The position numbers were made by a program, and so were the translations under genes. A stretch of 64,000 nt of DNA from Guadua angustifolia (Eukaryota > Streptophyta > Magnoliopsida > Poales > Poaceae). Position 1 is the stretch's first letter. Each line of letters starts with the position of its first letter. This document shows positions 42,636-53,435 of the stretch, in pieces. Location of the stretch: assembly GCA_036346375.1 (NCBI GenBank), contig CM070503.1, positions 1,178,001-1,242,000 of the forward strand. Reading direction: 5' to 3'. Below the pieces are notes generated by a model that ran no database searches, was not told the origin of the DNA, and saw nothing but the letters and a program-made list of their open reading frames with translations.

Positions 42636-45510
42636 ATGGAGGAGAAGATTAAGATGGAGATGGAGGAGGCGTTGAGGAAGTGCGTGGAATGGGAAGAAGA
42701 AGGGGAAGCGGCAGGGGGGAGGAAGCGGGCGGCGGACATGAGGGCGGTGTGGCTGAGGATGATGCAGGAGGAAACGGAAGAGGATCCGAACGAAGACTGG
42801 TCGGACATGGAGGCCCTCCGCGCTGGTGAGTATCGCAAGTTCTGGGACTCCCTCTGGGCCGGCATGTTCGGTTCCTTCGTCGACACCAGTGAGTACCAAC
42901 TACACCCTCCCTCCCTAATTTCTTGGTTAGGGTTTGGTATCAAGCAATCTGTATTTCGATTGATATTTCCTTCCTCAAATCTATCTTTTTCTCCATTAAG
43001 CAATCAAAATCAGTTTACCTACTCTACTCTGATCTGATTGATGTTTGCTCGATAGACAGACAGATTTAGGATCAGAACTTGACAACAATTAATATAATTG
43101 ATACCATTCATGCATGCTCTAATTGTTTATTACTACTTACCTACTGCTATAATCTTAGCTCAATTGATACCTCCTACAACTTCACTGCATGCAGCGCCTA
43201 TCGGCCCCAAGCGCTATACCGACCACGACCCTCTGCCGCTTTGTGCTTGGCCCAAAGATACAGTACAGATCTTTTCAGTCAAAATCGCAGGAGTAAGAGG
43301 GGGTTTACAGTGGCCCCTCGATGTGTTTGGTATGATTGCCGCTCGCGACTCAGTAGATCACAATCGCAATATTATCTTCAACCGCACGAGGGATGACTGC
43401 CAAACCCTCACCGAAGAGGTTCTTATTTCTTATCGTTCATCATTTTATTTGTTCCTTGCTGTGCTACCTAATGCAATCTTTTCAACTAAAATTGTCCCGT
43501 GCACCTACGTAGCCTATTTACACCCGTAGCTTCGTCTCCATACTGAAAGATCTTAGTTCATCCATTTAATTCTGTCAACCGTATTCTTTAATGAGCTATT
43601 AGAAGAGAGTATACTATACATGATGACCCATTTCTATTGCTTTTTAGAAATTACCATGGTTCCCAAGTATAAAATTGTCATGTGTATTACTTAAATTGGA
43701 ACCATGTTGGCAGCTCTATTTATGTGGAGACAGCCAATAGGAATGAAATTTTAGTTATGTCCTAGTCGTGTCTGTGGATTTGATACTAGATACTCCCTCC
43801 GTTGAGAAATATAGGCCCTATAGTTTGAAAGGTCTTAGCTTGCATCTAGATTTAATGGGGTGTTTCCTACTCGCACAAACTATTCTCTCGCATCTTTCCA
43901 AGGCAATTATAAGGCGTATCTAAGTCATTTTCCCTCAATACATTTCTCAAATTTTGATTTATTAAGATATACTCCCTCCGGTCACAAATAGTTGTCGTTT
44001 TGGACATCGTCAGTAGTAACTTTCAAAACTTTGACTGTCAATATCTTTTAAAATATTTAAATTCGATATATGAAAAATCATGTGTGTAGATTTGTCTCGA
44101 GAAGTGCTTTCATAATATTATAGTTGTATTGGATTTTGTGAATATATTATAATATAAATTAGTGGTCAAAGTTGTGTTTTGGAGACCCATGTCGATGTCC
44201 AAAACGACAGCTATTTGTCACCGAAGGAGTACCTATCTCATACCCTTCTCTCCTAATCATTCGTGATTTATTCATTAGCACCCACACATTTTGGATGCCA
44301 ACTTAGTTAAGTTTATCTTTTGGTATCATATCAGCAAAAGAGTGATCAACAGCGGAGGTAGTGGCTAAAACGTAGCAAGCACACACAGGCTTAGGGGCAG
44401 ATGCACGTTGTCAGGTACAGGGGAGCCCTATGGAAAATTGTTTGCAATATTTTGTTGACTGTTGAATGTGCCCTTTAGAATTCTAGCCAGATGCCCCCCA
44501 GTCCCCACCCCACCCACTGCATCAGCAGACCTCCAGAATCCCCCTTAATCTATTTGAGACCATGCACTGTTCTATTTTCTTGTACTTGATAGTTTTTTGC
44601 CGTTTTCTTGTGAAATTTGCCTGTGTTTAATCAATCTATGTGTGAAGGGTTCTGAAAGATTCAGACATGCCTGCTGACCCAATTCGATTTATTGGCTCTT
44701 GGCAAATTGTGCTCACCAGGAGTTACTTTTTCTGCGTTTGCCGCTGCACAGATTTCCGATTCAAGCTATTACAATTAGGCTCCACTTGATACATATCGAT
44801 GGACAAATCCTCTTTTATCAGCATAGATTGATTATGCGCACTACTCTAATCTTATTTGGAATGAATGATACATTATTATTTATTTTATTTAACGGTGTTG
44901 TATGCAGTGTCCATGTTTAGCACTGGGAGGTCCTACCCGTGCTGTTGTGCTGGTGGATCCTGTGGTCTTCGAGGTTGTCCTGAAAGTGAAGGGTAATATT
45001 GAATCTGAGGATAAAGATTTAAGCTTTCTAGCTGTGCGGTACGACCATTCTGGCCTGCTTGGTTCGTGCCTGGTTAATAGAGCTTACACTAGCAAGCTTA
45101 GCACGCTGGAGTTGACATTTGGCCATGTTATTCACTCTGTGGAGGCCACCATCGATGTGCAAGTCATTAATGGGTCATGGCCAGATGGTTTTGGTGGTCA
45201 ATTTACTGCCCGCACCGCCAGTATTAACAACGCAGTCTTCTTACTTGATTCTGGAAATGAGGAAGTGCCTGTTACTGTTAATGGCATGATTGAGCTTTCA
45301 CGGAGTGTTGCTTCCGTTGAACTTTGGGGAGAGCTGAAGGTTCATGTCGTGGCGTGGCGTTGGAATAATAAAGATAATAATGAGAAGGTTGTTGTAGAAG
45401 ACGAGAAGGTTTTCACACCTAAGAAAGCTGGTAGAAGCGACGATACGCTTAACGTTGGCTCCTGCGAAATGAAAGTCACTGTTGCCTGGTCAATGTTTAG
45501 TGAATGTTAG
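42636..45510 (+). CDS. DUF6598 domain protein, three exons, intact
   Basis: Exons 42,636-42,888, 43,195-43,418 and 44,908-45,510 join in phase with GT-AG borders to about 359 residues. Exon 1 encodes a Glu/Arg-rich N-terminus (MEEKIKMEMEEALRKC). Exons 2 and 3 hold the domain: IFSVKIAGVRGGLQWPLDVF, RDSVDHNRNIIFNRTRD, then GPTRAVVLVDPVVFEV and near the end CEMKVTVAWSMFSEC. No signal peptide or membrane segment is seen. DUF6598 is a grass-expanded family of unknown function; some grass members are, as I recall, linked to RIP sequences, and RIP genes are neighbours here. Intron 2 (1.49 kb) contains MITEs and the 185-bp segment copied into the RIP2 insertion. Paralogous fragments occur in blocks A and B. 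Confidence 0.85.
43791..43969. mobile_element. Stowaway-like MITE, left half only
   Basis: TACTCCCTCCGTTGAGAAATATAGGCCC is a typical Stowaway left terminus, but the matching right terminus was not found. The next MITE begins at 43,970, so it may have inserted into and disrupted this one. Confidence 0.5.
43970..44231. mobile_element. Stowaway MITE in DUF6598 intron 2
   Basis: Termini CTCCCTCCGGTCACAAATAG and CTATTTGTCACCGAAGGAG are inverted repeats bounded by TA. The internal TTGTCGTTTTGGACATC is repeated in inverse near the right end. Length 262 bp. A related copy in the opposite direction is at 51,002-51,260. Confidence 0.85.
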
Positions 45511-46694
45511 TGAAGCTTTGGAACTCGGTACCGTAGCTGTTGGTTCTGAAGTGGTGTTACTGTTTACCCTTACCCCCCAGTGGTAGTTTGAAGACGATAT
45601 TGGGATATGTTTTAGTATTGCTGGCTGTATCGGTGAAGTTAGATTTGCTGTACGTCTTAATCACCACCTCTGTATTCATGTTCCTGTGCGCGTAAAGTGC
45701 TAGCGAGATTGGCTCTGACATCATTCGCCGCAGCGCCCAGAAACTCTTATGGAGACAAATATGTAGTGGTGCGAGGTAGGTCCTCCTGCCTTTGTAGCCA
45801 CAAAGGTTTGCACGATGGAGACAAATAACACGCATCGTTCAAGTCTTGAAGGTCTGTATCGCGCCCTGTCTATAGCTGTAGTGTCTACTAGGATAGCCGT
45901 TGTTTTTTTTCACGAGAAAAATTTTGGTATTTTCCGTTGGCGGGTTTTTTTAAAAAAAACATCTCTTTCAACGAATTATTAGGAAAATATCGGAGACCGA
46001 GTTGGAAAACCGCGGTGGGGGAAAAGCGTAGAGGGGAAAAGTCTAGAGGGAAAAAGGTGAAAAATTATTAGTGACGACAACCTTCTTTTGTCGAGGCTAA
46101 CACTCTACGTGTTCACCGTAACGAATTATTTGGAAAATATTGGAGACCCAGCTGGAAAACCTCGGTGGGGAAAAAGTCTAGAGGCGTTGGGGAAAAAATC
46201 TAGAGGGAAAAGGGTGGAAAATTATTAGAGATGATAACATTCTTTTGTCGAGGCTAACACTTTACGCGTTCACCAAGTAATAACACATACTTTAAAAAAT
46301 ATCAGAGATCGAGATGGGATATCGATGTGGGGAAAAAGTCTAAAGCTAGAGATGCACAAATATTTCTGGCGACGAAAACCATTTTTCCCGAGAAAAGTGA
46401 AGAAAGGACCTAGACGTAAGGAGCAAGGGCCTGTTTGTTACGTTTTTGGACCTGTTCGCTATCCTGAAAAATTAGAAAAGGGCTTGTTCGCGATTTGAAT
46501 TTAACGGGAGTTTTTTTCCGTAAATCGCGAGGACCCAAACGCGATTCTAGGGAAAAATATTTTCGCCTCACAAAAAATCACGAATGACCTATTTGTAATT
46601 TCGAAAAGGACCAAAACGCAAAAAGTTTTTTTGAGCCGAGCCGGCTCAAAGGAACCAGAGCGCAGGGGATCTCCTGGAATTAGGAGACGGAGTA
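45511..46694 (+). repeat. Block C: DUF6598 3' flank with tandem units
   Basis: 3' UTR and downstream spacer of the intact DUF6598 gene. It contains a 60-base piece absent from A and B (about 45,808-45,900), the 150-bp tandem units (45,971-46,330) and the short AGCCG tract. It is the best preserved of the three blocks. No coding sequence. Confidence 0.75.
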
Positions 46695-47303
46695 TGTATG
46701 GTTAGTTTTTGCTTAATTTTATAGGAAATATTAATTATATGAATACACAAACGAGCGTGTGATGTATGATGCATGTGATTTGATCCCGATTTCAAATTCG
46801 GATGTTATAACTCAAAAGAGGAAAACAAGAGAGTAAATTTTGTTTTGTTTGTATAAGAAAGGTTTGCAACCCTCCAAATATAAGTAAGGTTGTGTTTAGC
46901 ACACCTGACTCAGATCTGAGTGGACAAAATCGTTTCTTGTTTGTACATGGATTTGAAGCCCGATTTATATGATTTAATTTCGTAACACTCCCACTTGATC
47001 AATTCCTTTACTTGTATATATCTTGTAAGCTCATCTAAAACCCCCGGGGGAAAAATATGAGGGAAATATGTGTTTTATCATGAGAAAAACTCCTCAAAAC
47101 CATACAGAAAAATAAGGAGAAATCATGATATATATATCCAACTTATCACCTTGCAAAAACCTTTATGGGAAAAATAGATGATAAGATATATAAACTTGTG
47201 GTGATATTGCCTCATTAAAAACTTTAAATGAGGAAACCCTTTTTCAGGGAAAACCTCATAAAAGAAAAGAGTACAATATGATGTGAAATAAGGTTACTGA
47301 TCA
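46695..47303 (-). mobile_element. 3' LTR of the block C Copia element, minus orientation
   Basis: Copy of the block A LTR. On the minus strand it follows the RNase H end and a polypurine GTAAAGGGGAGA tract, as a 3' LTR should. The 5' LTR of this element was not found to the right, so the element is 5'-truncated. Confidence 0.7.
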
Positions 47304-47318
47304 AAGAGAGTCTCCCCT

Positions 47319-50250
47319 TTACCCTTGCAAATCTCTAAATCTTCTCGTACCTATTCTTTCAACACATTTGTGGAAAAGAGAATAAGGCAGAGACTTGGTG
47401 AATAAATCGGCAAGGTTCTTACAAGATTTAGTTTGTAAGATGTTTATCTCCCCATTCCTTTGCAATTCGTGGGGGATAAAACAACTTCGGAGCAATATGT
47501 TTAGTGATGTTGCTCTTAATGTAACCTGTTTCCATGTGAATAACACAAGCAACATTATCTTCATAGATAATAGTTGGTGATTCCAGAGAACCAAGACAAC
47601 ATGATTTTAAGATGTGGTTAATCATTCTGCGAAGTCACACGCATTCACGTGATGCCTCATATAATGTAATTATTTCAGAATGATTAGTGGATGTAGTCAC
47701 TAGAGTCTGCTTTGAAGACTTCCAGGAAATGACTGTACCACTATGTAAAAATATAAAGCCTGTTTGTGATCTGCCATTATGGGGATCAGATAGATAACCA
47801 GCATCAGTGTAACCCAATAATATTGGATCAGGGCACCTCATGAAATAAAGACCAAGATCTCTTGTGCCATTAAGATATCAAAAGATATTCTTAACTCCCA
47901 TCCAATGACATTTAGTAGGACCAACACTGTATCTTGCCAGCAGATTAACTGCAAATGCGATATCCGACCGGGTGCAGTTTGCAAGATACATGAGTGCTCC
48001 TATGGCACTGAGATATGGAATAGTAGGACCCAAAATATCTTCTCCATCCTCATTAAGTCTGAATGGATCTTTCTCTATGTCTAGAGATCGAACCACCATA
48101 GGGGTTTTTGATGGATAAGATTTATCCATATTGAATTTCTCCAATATTTTCTGGATATAAGCGGCTTGATGTATAAAAATTCCTGAAGGTAAATGCTCAA
48201 GTTATAAACCTAAGCAATATTTGGTTTGACCCAAATCCTTCATTTCAAACTCCGTCTTTAAATGATGACGTGCTTCATTAATATCCGCTTCATTACCAAT
48301 GATGTTGATATCATCAACATACACTGAAATGATACAGAATCCTTTGGAGGATTTCTTAATGAAAACACATGGGCAATCATCATTATTAGTGTATCCCTTA
48401 AGTTTAAGGAATTCACTTGACCGATTGTACCATATTCAGCCTAATTGCTTTAATCCATATAATGGCTTTTACAATTTTATACAATACATGTTGCGATTTG
48501 CCTGAGGATTTGGTATACTGATTCCTTCTGGAACCTTCATGTATATATTCGAATCCAATGACTCATACAAATATGTGGTCACTACGTCCATCAATTGCAT
48601 AGATAGATGATTTTGTACTGCCGAAGATATAAGATATCGGAAAGTTATGCCATTCATTACGGGAGAATATGTCTCATTGAAATCGATGCCAGGCCTTTGC
48701 GTAAAACCTTGTGCTACAAGCCTTGCTTTATATCTCACAACCTCATTGTTTTCATTCCGTTTCCAGACGAAAACCCACTTGTATCCCACAGGAAAGATGC
48801 GAGGAGGTGTGGGCATTACTGTCGAGAAAACTTCTCTTTTATAAAGTGAGGTTATTTCTGTTTCAATTGCTTCTTTCCATTTGATCCAGTCTGAACGTTG
48901 TCTGTACTCTACCATAGATTTAGGATCTGGATCAAAGGTTTCAGCAATTTGTTCAGAAAAATAAGTGTCGACAAATGTAGCTCGTCGATCAAAAGACTCT
49001 CCAGTATCAATAAAATTGATGGCAATTTCATTTATCCTTAAATATTCATCATTATTTCCCAATATGATGGATCTAGCATATTCCGATGTTCCAGCTTTAG
49101 TGCATGAATGCACTTGCGCTTGAGAGATAGATTGTGGAACAGAATGTTCCAACTGTTGTTTTCTAACCATAGGTTGGGATGCAATCACTGTTTTCTTCTT
49201 CTGTTTAGAAGAAGTAGAATCATGTTTCTTGGCCATACTTCTCCTCGTCTTATTGCTAGTCAGGGTGTGAGTGGTTTTGATTGGTACCTTCACTCTTTCT
49301 GGTACATTAATGGCAGGATTCAAAGATTTTGTAACACCTTTGTAATTGGTGAATGCATCTGGCATATTATTTGCAATGTTTTGCAAATCAATAATTTTCT
49401 GAACTTGTTGTTCAGATTCAGTAGTACGTGGATATGAATTCGAAATGCTTTGTGCATTCCAATCAATTTCCCGGCATTCTTTCTGGTACTTGAAGTCTCC
49501 CCCTAATGCCGAAAAATGATCTTCATTAAATATAGAATCAACAGTCGGGCGTTAAATAGATCCCCTATAAGAGGTTCTAAATACTTAATAATCGACGAAG
49601 AATGATATCACATGTAGATCTCCAGTTTCCTGTGTGCACCCATAGTGGTACGCTGAGGTGGTGAGATGGGTACGTACACAGCGCACCCAAATTTACGCAA
49701 GTGGGAAATATTTGGAGGATTTCCACGTATTAACTGCAAGGGAGAAGATTCATGATATGCAGTTGGTTGTAGTTGTATTAGATCAGCAGCGCGTATGACT
49801 ACATGACCCCAACATGAACATAGGTAAATTACTGTTCAATAAGATTGGTCTAGCAATGAGTTTGATTCTTTTAATCAAGGATTCAGCCAAACCATTCTGA
49901 GTATGGATATATGGTACAGAGTGTTGAACTTGAATTCCCAAAGCCATGCAATAATCATCGGAGGCTTGAGAAGTAAATTCTGCAGCATTGTTCATGCGAA
50001 TTGATTGAATCCGATGTTTAGGATAATGAGCCTTCAACTTGATAAGTTGAGACATTATCTTGGCAAATGCATGATTACGTATGGATAGAAGACACACGTG
50101 AGACCATCGGGAAGATGTGTCAATCGAAACCATGAAATACTTGAATGGTCTAGAAGGTGGTGAAATTAGTCCACCAATGTCACCTTGAATATGTTCAAGG
50201 AACTTAAGTGATTCTGCAATAATTTTAAGAGGAGATGGTGTTAAAATCAA
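47319..50250 (-). pseudogene. Copia pol (integrase to RNase H), minus strand, broken
   Basis: Reading right to left: integrase core with YFMVSIDTSSRWSHVCLLS, NNAAEF where Asp is expected, and HTQNGLAES; a gap; reverse transcriptase from ITSLYKREVFSTVMPTPP with YKARLVAQGFTQRPGIDFNE, and an intact YVDDINIIG at about 48,300-48,330; then PYLSAIGALMYLANCTRSDI and RNase H pieces ending KNLADLFTKSLP. Several frameshifts separate them. Gag and 5' LTR are missing, and the element stops near 50,250. Confidence 0.85.
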
Positions 50251-50289
50251 TTTCCCAGAATAGAATTACCATGTGTCTTAAAATAATAA

Positions 50290-50505
50290 TTTTAAGAGGA
50301 GATGGTTCTGTAAATTGCCGTCAACCGCCAAACAGAATTATCTTCTTCCTCAACCTGCACGTCAATGCAATGCTTATTGAAAGTTAATAACTCCCCGCTC
50401 CTCCAAAACAGAGCCATCCTGCCACTTTTTCCAGCACAACTCTTTGCCACCATATTCGTCATCCCCAACATAACCTTGAAACGCTGCATCCTCTTCTCCT
50501 CCATT
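50290..50505 (-). pseudogene. LINE endonuclease fragment
   Basis: Minus-strand reading MVAKSCAGKSGRMALFWRSG followed by CIDVQVEE and WRLTAIYR resembles the start of the endonuclease domain of plant L1-type LINEs (GKSGGLALFW..., WRLTGVYG). Only about 70 residues are present. A 21-bp direct repeat (50,218-50,238 and 50,285-50,305) sits at the junction with the Copia element. Confidence 0.65.
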
Positions 50506-51001
50506 TTTGTTTGGAGGATCTGTAAGTACGCAGACAGACAGACAGACAGAGGGAGCAACATTAGCTGCTATTTCACTTAGCATTGGTAAAGTGAGATGGT
50601 ATAAATCTAGCTAGTACGGTCAGGGCATGCATACGTACAGCAGTAGGGAAATTAAGGTAGCCAGCTAGTTAGCTTGATTGTGCAGAAGAAAGCAAAGGAA
50701 ATTGAATCAAGTGGATCGATTAGGTCAGCCTGTGACTCTCTCCGGTCGTCCAAAGTTAATGTTGGCTCCCTAGTCAGTAGTACTGCTGGCTCTACTTCTC
50801 TTCTCCTCCCCCGGCCACAAAATAAACTAAGCTAGCAGACAAGGAATAGATGGAGGATGGCGATCGAAGAAAGAAGCCAGCATCGATCAGCATGTTGCGC
50901 TTAATACCATCTGTCGGTGCCGGACAATATGATCGGCACCATGCACATCCTTCCGGCAAAGAAGAAAGAGAGAAAGAATTTGGATTTCTTTACATAGAAC
51001 A
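50506..51001. other. No gene seen; (ACAG)n microsatellite at about 50,529-50,550
   Basis: A short ACAG repeat and promoter-like AG-rich sequence, with no open frame I can support. Possibly the flank of a lost gene. Confidence 0.4.
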
Positions 51002-51260
51002 TACTTCCCCGATTGCAAATAGTTGTCGTTTTGGATATTGACACGGTCTCTAAAACATAACTTTCACAACTAATTTCTATTATAATATATTTATAAAATC
51101 CAATAAAATTATAATATTATGAAAGTACTTTTTGGGAGAAATCTACGTATATAATTTTTATGTATCCGATTTAAATATTTAAAAGATATCGACAGTAAAG
51201 TTTCAAAAGTTTGACTGCATCTGTATCCAAAACAACAACTATTTGTGACTAGAGGGAGTA
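51002..51260. mobile_element. Stowaway MITE
   Basis: Left ACTTCCCCGATTGCAAATAG and right CTATTTGTGACTAGAGGGAG form imperfect inverted repeats bounded by TA, with TTGTCGTTTTGGATA and TATCCAAAACAACAA inside. Length 259 bp, inverse relative of 43,970-44,231. Confidence 0.8.
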
Positions 51261-51338
51261 TATTGCAATAAATAATTGAAGTCACCTGATGAATAAGCTA
51301 GAAGCACAAATATGGATGTCTTTGCAAATATGAAGGTC

Positions 51339-52260
51339 TCACGTATCCTGTGGTATTATTCCCAAAACTTTCCGCAGGTCCCAGATTCCAAACTTAGAAG
51401 TGTCACAATCATCAATCAATATTCTCCCTCGTTCCAGTTCCACAATACGGAACAAAGCATTAAGCATGCTAGATTTACCAGCCCCTGTTCTGCCAACTAT
51501 TCCTACCTTCTCACTTGGATTAATAATGAAAGATATGCCATGAAGAACAGGAGGAAGTTCTGGTCGATAACAAAGCACAACTTCTTCAAAACTTGATGAC
51601 ACCGGATGACGGCCAACCAGGAGGTGGCCTGCTCTGCTATCCTGGCTGACCGAAGGAACCTCAGAAGGTAGCTCAATGTATGTTCCCACACGCTCAACAG
51701 CATTCAAACTATTTTCAGCAAGACTAGCAAGACAGTACAGCTGTGAGCAAATTGGTGATATTGAGAGTTTAAGAAGAAGACCCATTGCGGAGGCAAAGCT
51801 AGGCCTTGTGATTTTCTGCTCGTTGGTTTGGCATGACAGCAAATGTTGCCGTGAACCATATCGATCATGATGCCGCCCAATGTTTCCAGACGGATGGCCA
51901 GCCATCTGTTTGAATTCATGTCCACGAGTGTGAACCTGATGTTGTTGTCCATTGATGTTCGCCATTCTATCATAGGCTTTGTAGGATTGCGGACAGACCA
52001 TATACAGGACAGGAGACCTAGTAATGGAATCCAGGCGCTCGCTTTACCTCACGTGATGTAGTCTGAGAAAGAAGAGGTATAAAGTGTCAAGAAGATAATA
52101 ATAAAATCATACATATTTAAAAGTCAGCTGGCATGAAATTTTAATTACCTGGTAATAGAGGTAGGCTGCGTAAAATAAAATCATGAGTGGCATGATAGCC
52201 CAAAGACAATGCCGACGAGAACAAACGTTGAGGGCAACTCCCTGCTCAATTGCCAAGTAC
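51339..52260 (-). pseudogene. ABCC (MRP-type) transporter fragment, frameshifted
   Basis: Reading right to left: a membrane-segment exon with LWAIMPLMILFYAAYLYYQ (52,147-52,260), an exon with SYKAYDRMANING and, in another frame, SMDNNIRFTLVDMNSNRWLA, then ENSLNAVERVGTYIELPSE and the second nucleotide-binding domain with Walker A GIVGRTGAGKSS and LFRIVELERGRILIDD, stopping at IIPQDT. The ABC signature and Walker B are missing. These segments follow the order of plant ABCC vacuolar conjugate pumps. At least two frameshifts and missing exons make it a pseudogene. Confidence 0.85.
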
Positions 52261-52560
52261 TAACTGACAGCTAAACCACACACAAACGCATGAATGTAAT
52301 GTAGGTATCTAAGAGGATTACAGCACTGTTACACGCAGACACATGAATGTAACTTAGGTTTTAGTTTACTTGATTGACCAACATGTCGACCCCAGCATGG
52401 GATTAGGCGCGCACAACAAATTGATCATGTTCAATCATTTCATACTACCCAATCCGCAACTAGTTCCCTTCAATAGCGAAGAATTGACACGACTTCCCAA
52501 AAAAAAGGAATAATATTTACAGTACTATCTGATACATTCACATATGCATCCAAAAGTATC

Positions 52561-52770
52561 TACACATGGGAATCGAAATTCACTGACCTTGATGTGGGCA
52601 CACAATTCCTCCATGTGCTTGTCTGATTGCTAAAGAACACAATAAATAGAGTAAGCAAGCCGGAATAGCACCCAAGTAGTCCAAAACTTGAGCAACTTAC
52701 TTCCTTATCATCTGATGTAGGGTTTTTCGACACCATCTTTTCTTTGAATTTTCGAAAGTTAGCTGGCAAA
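52561..52770 (-). other. Unrecognised exon-like pieces
   Basis: Minus strand gives ANFRKFKEKMVSKNPTSDDK before a GTAAGTT donor, and QSDKHMEELCAHIK before a GTCAGTG donor. Both could be small plant exons, but I do not recognise the protein or know whether they belong with the ABCC pseudogene. From 52,780 to 53,194 nothing is seen. Confidence 0.3.
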
Positions 52771-53194
52771 AAGGATAGACGTCAGTGTTGGGCTTATTGC
52801 AACTGGCAAAAAAAAATCTTAAAAGTATATGTCACAATATTTGCATTTAATAGGAGTCGAGGAAAACAGTAACTAGACTTGGACTATACTGCTAGTTGAT
52901 CATGCACATGTCCGCAAACATTTTATTAGCTGTTTATATTACTTCTCATACTATAATCACAGTAATTTCTACAGAGCAGTGTGATAGCATCAGCAAAGGA
53001 TCGATCTCGATGCCACTTGACATCTCTAGAAGTATAGGACTTGTTTGCCGTGTACATTAGAACCGCGACAGTTCTGTAAGCATTTGCAAGGAATAGGCTG
53101 AACTATATTTCAGAATTCCAAGGGTTATATGGGAGGTCCAACTTTATCTAGAACATCTATATATTTGAAATAAAATAAAACAAAATGTGTCCTG

Positions 53195-53424
53195 TGTAAA
53201 AATATGGGAAGCATTCTCACCTCCGTAGAGGCTGTTGTACGTGTTTTATATCATGCGTAAGAAAATACTTAGAGTACAGGTTAGCAATAACAACCTGGTA
53301 GCTGGCACTAGATAGTTTGTTACAATAATCTTATCTATCTACAACAACTAACCATCTCATACCGAGCTATCCAAGGTTTGTTATGCCAGGATACAGCATG
53401 TATACGTATCTACTAACTCTAACA
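53195..53424 (-). mobile_element. 3' LTR of a second minus-strand Copia element
   Basis: Plus-strand ends TGTAAAAATATGG and GAGTTAGA-type TCTAACA, adjoining a polypurine tract (minus strand GATTGAGGGAGGC). It includes a TATA-like ATGATATAAAACACGTACAAC on the minus strand. About 230 bp. The second LTR is not present. Confidence 0.55.
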
Positions 53425-53435
53425 GCCTCCCTCAA

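Noticed and set aside
42539..43003. 154-codon minus-strand open frame
   Set aside because: Antisense of exon 1 and intron 1 of the DUF6598 gene.
50218..50305. 21-bp direct repeat as a LINE target duplication
   Set aside because: Only 46 bases separate the two copies and they do not contain the LINE piece, so it is more likely a local duplication at a junction.
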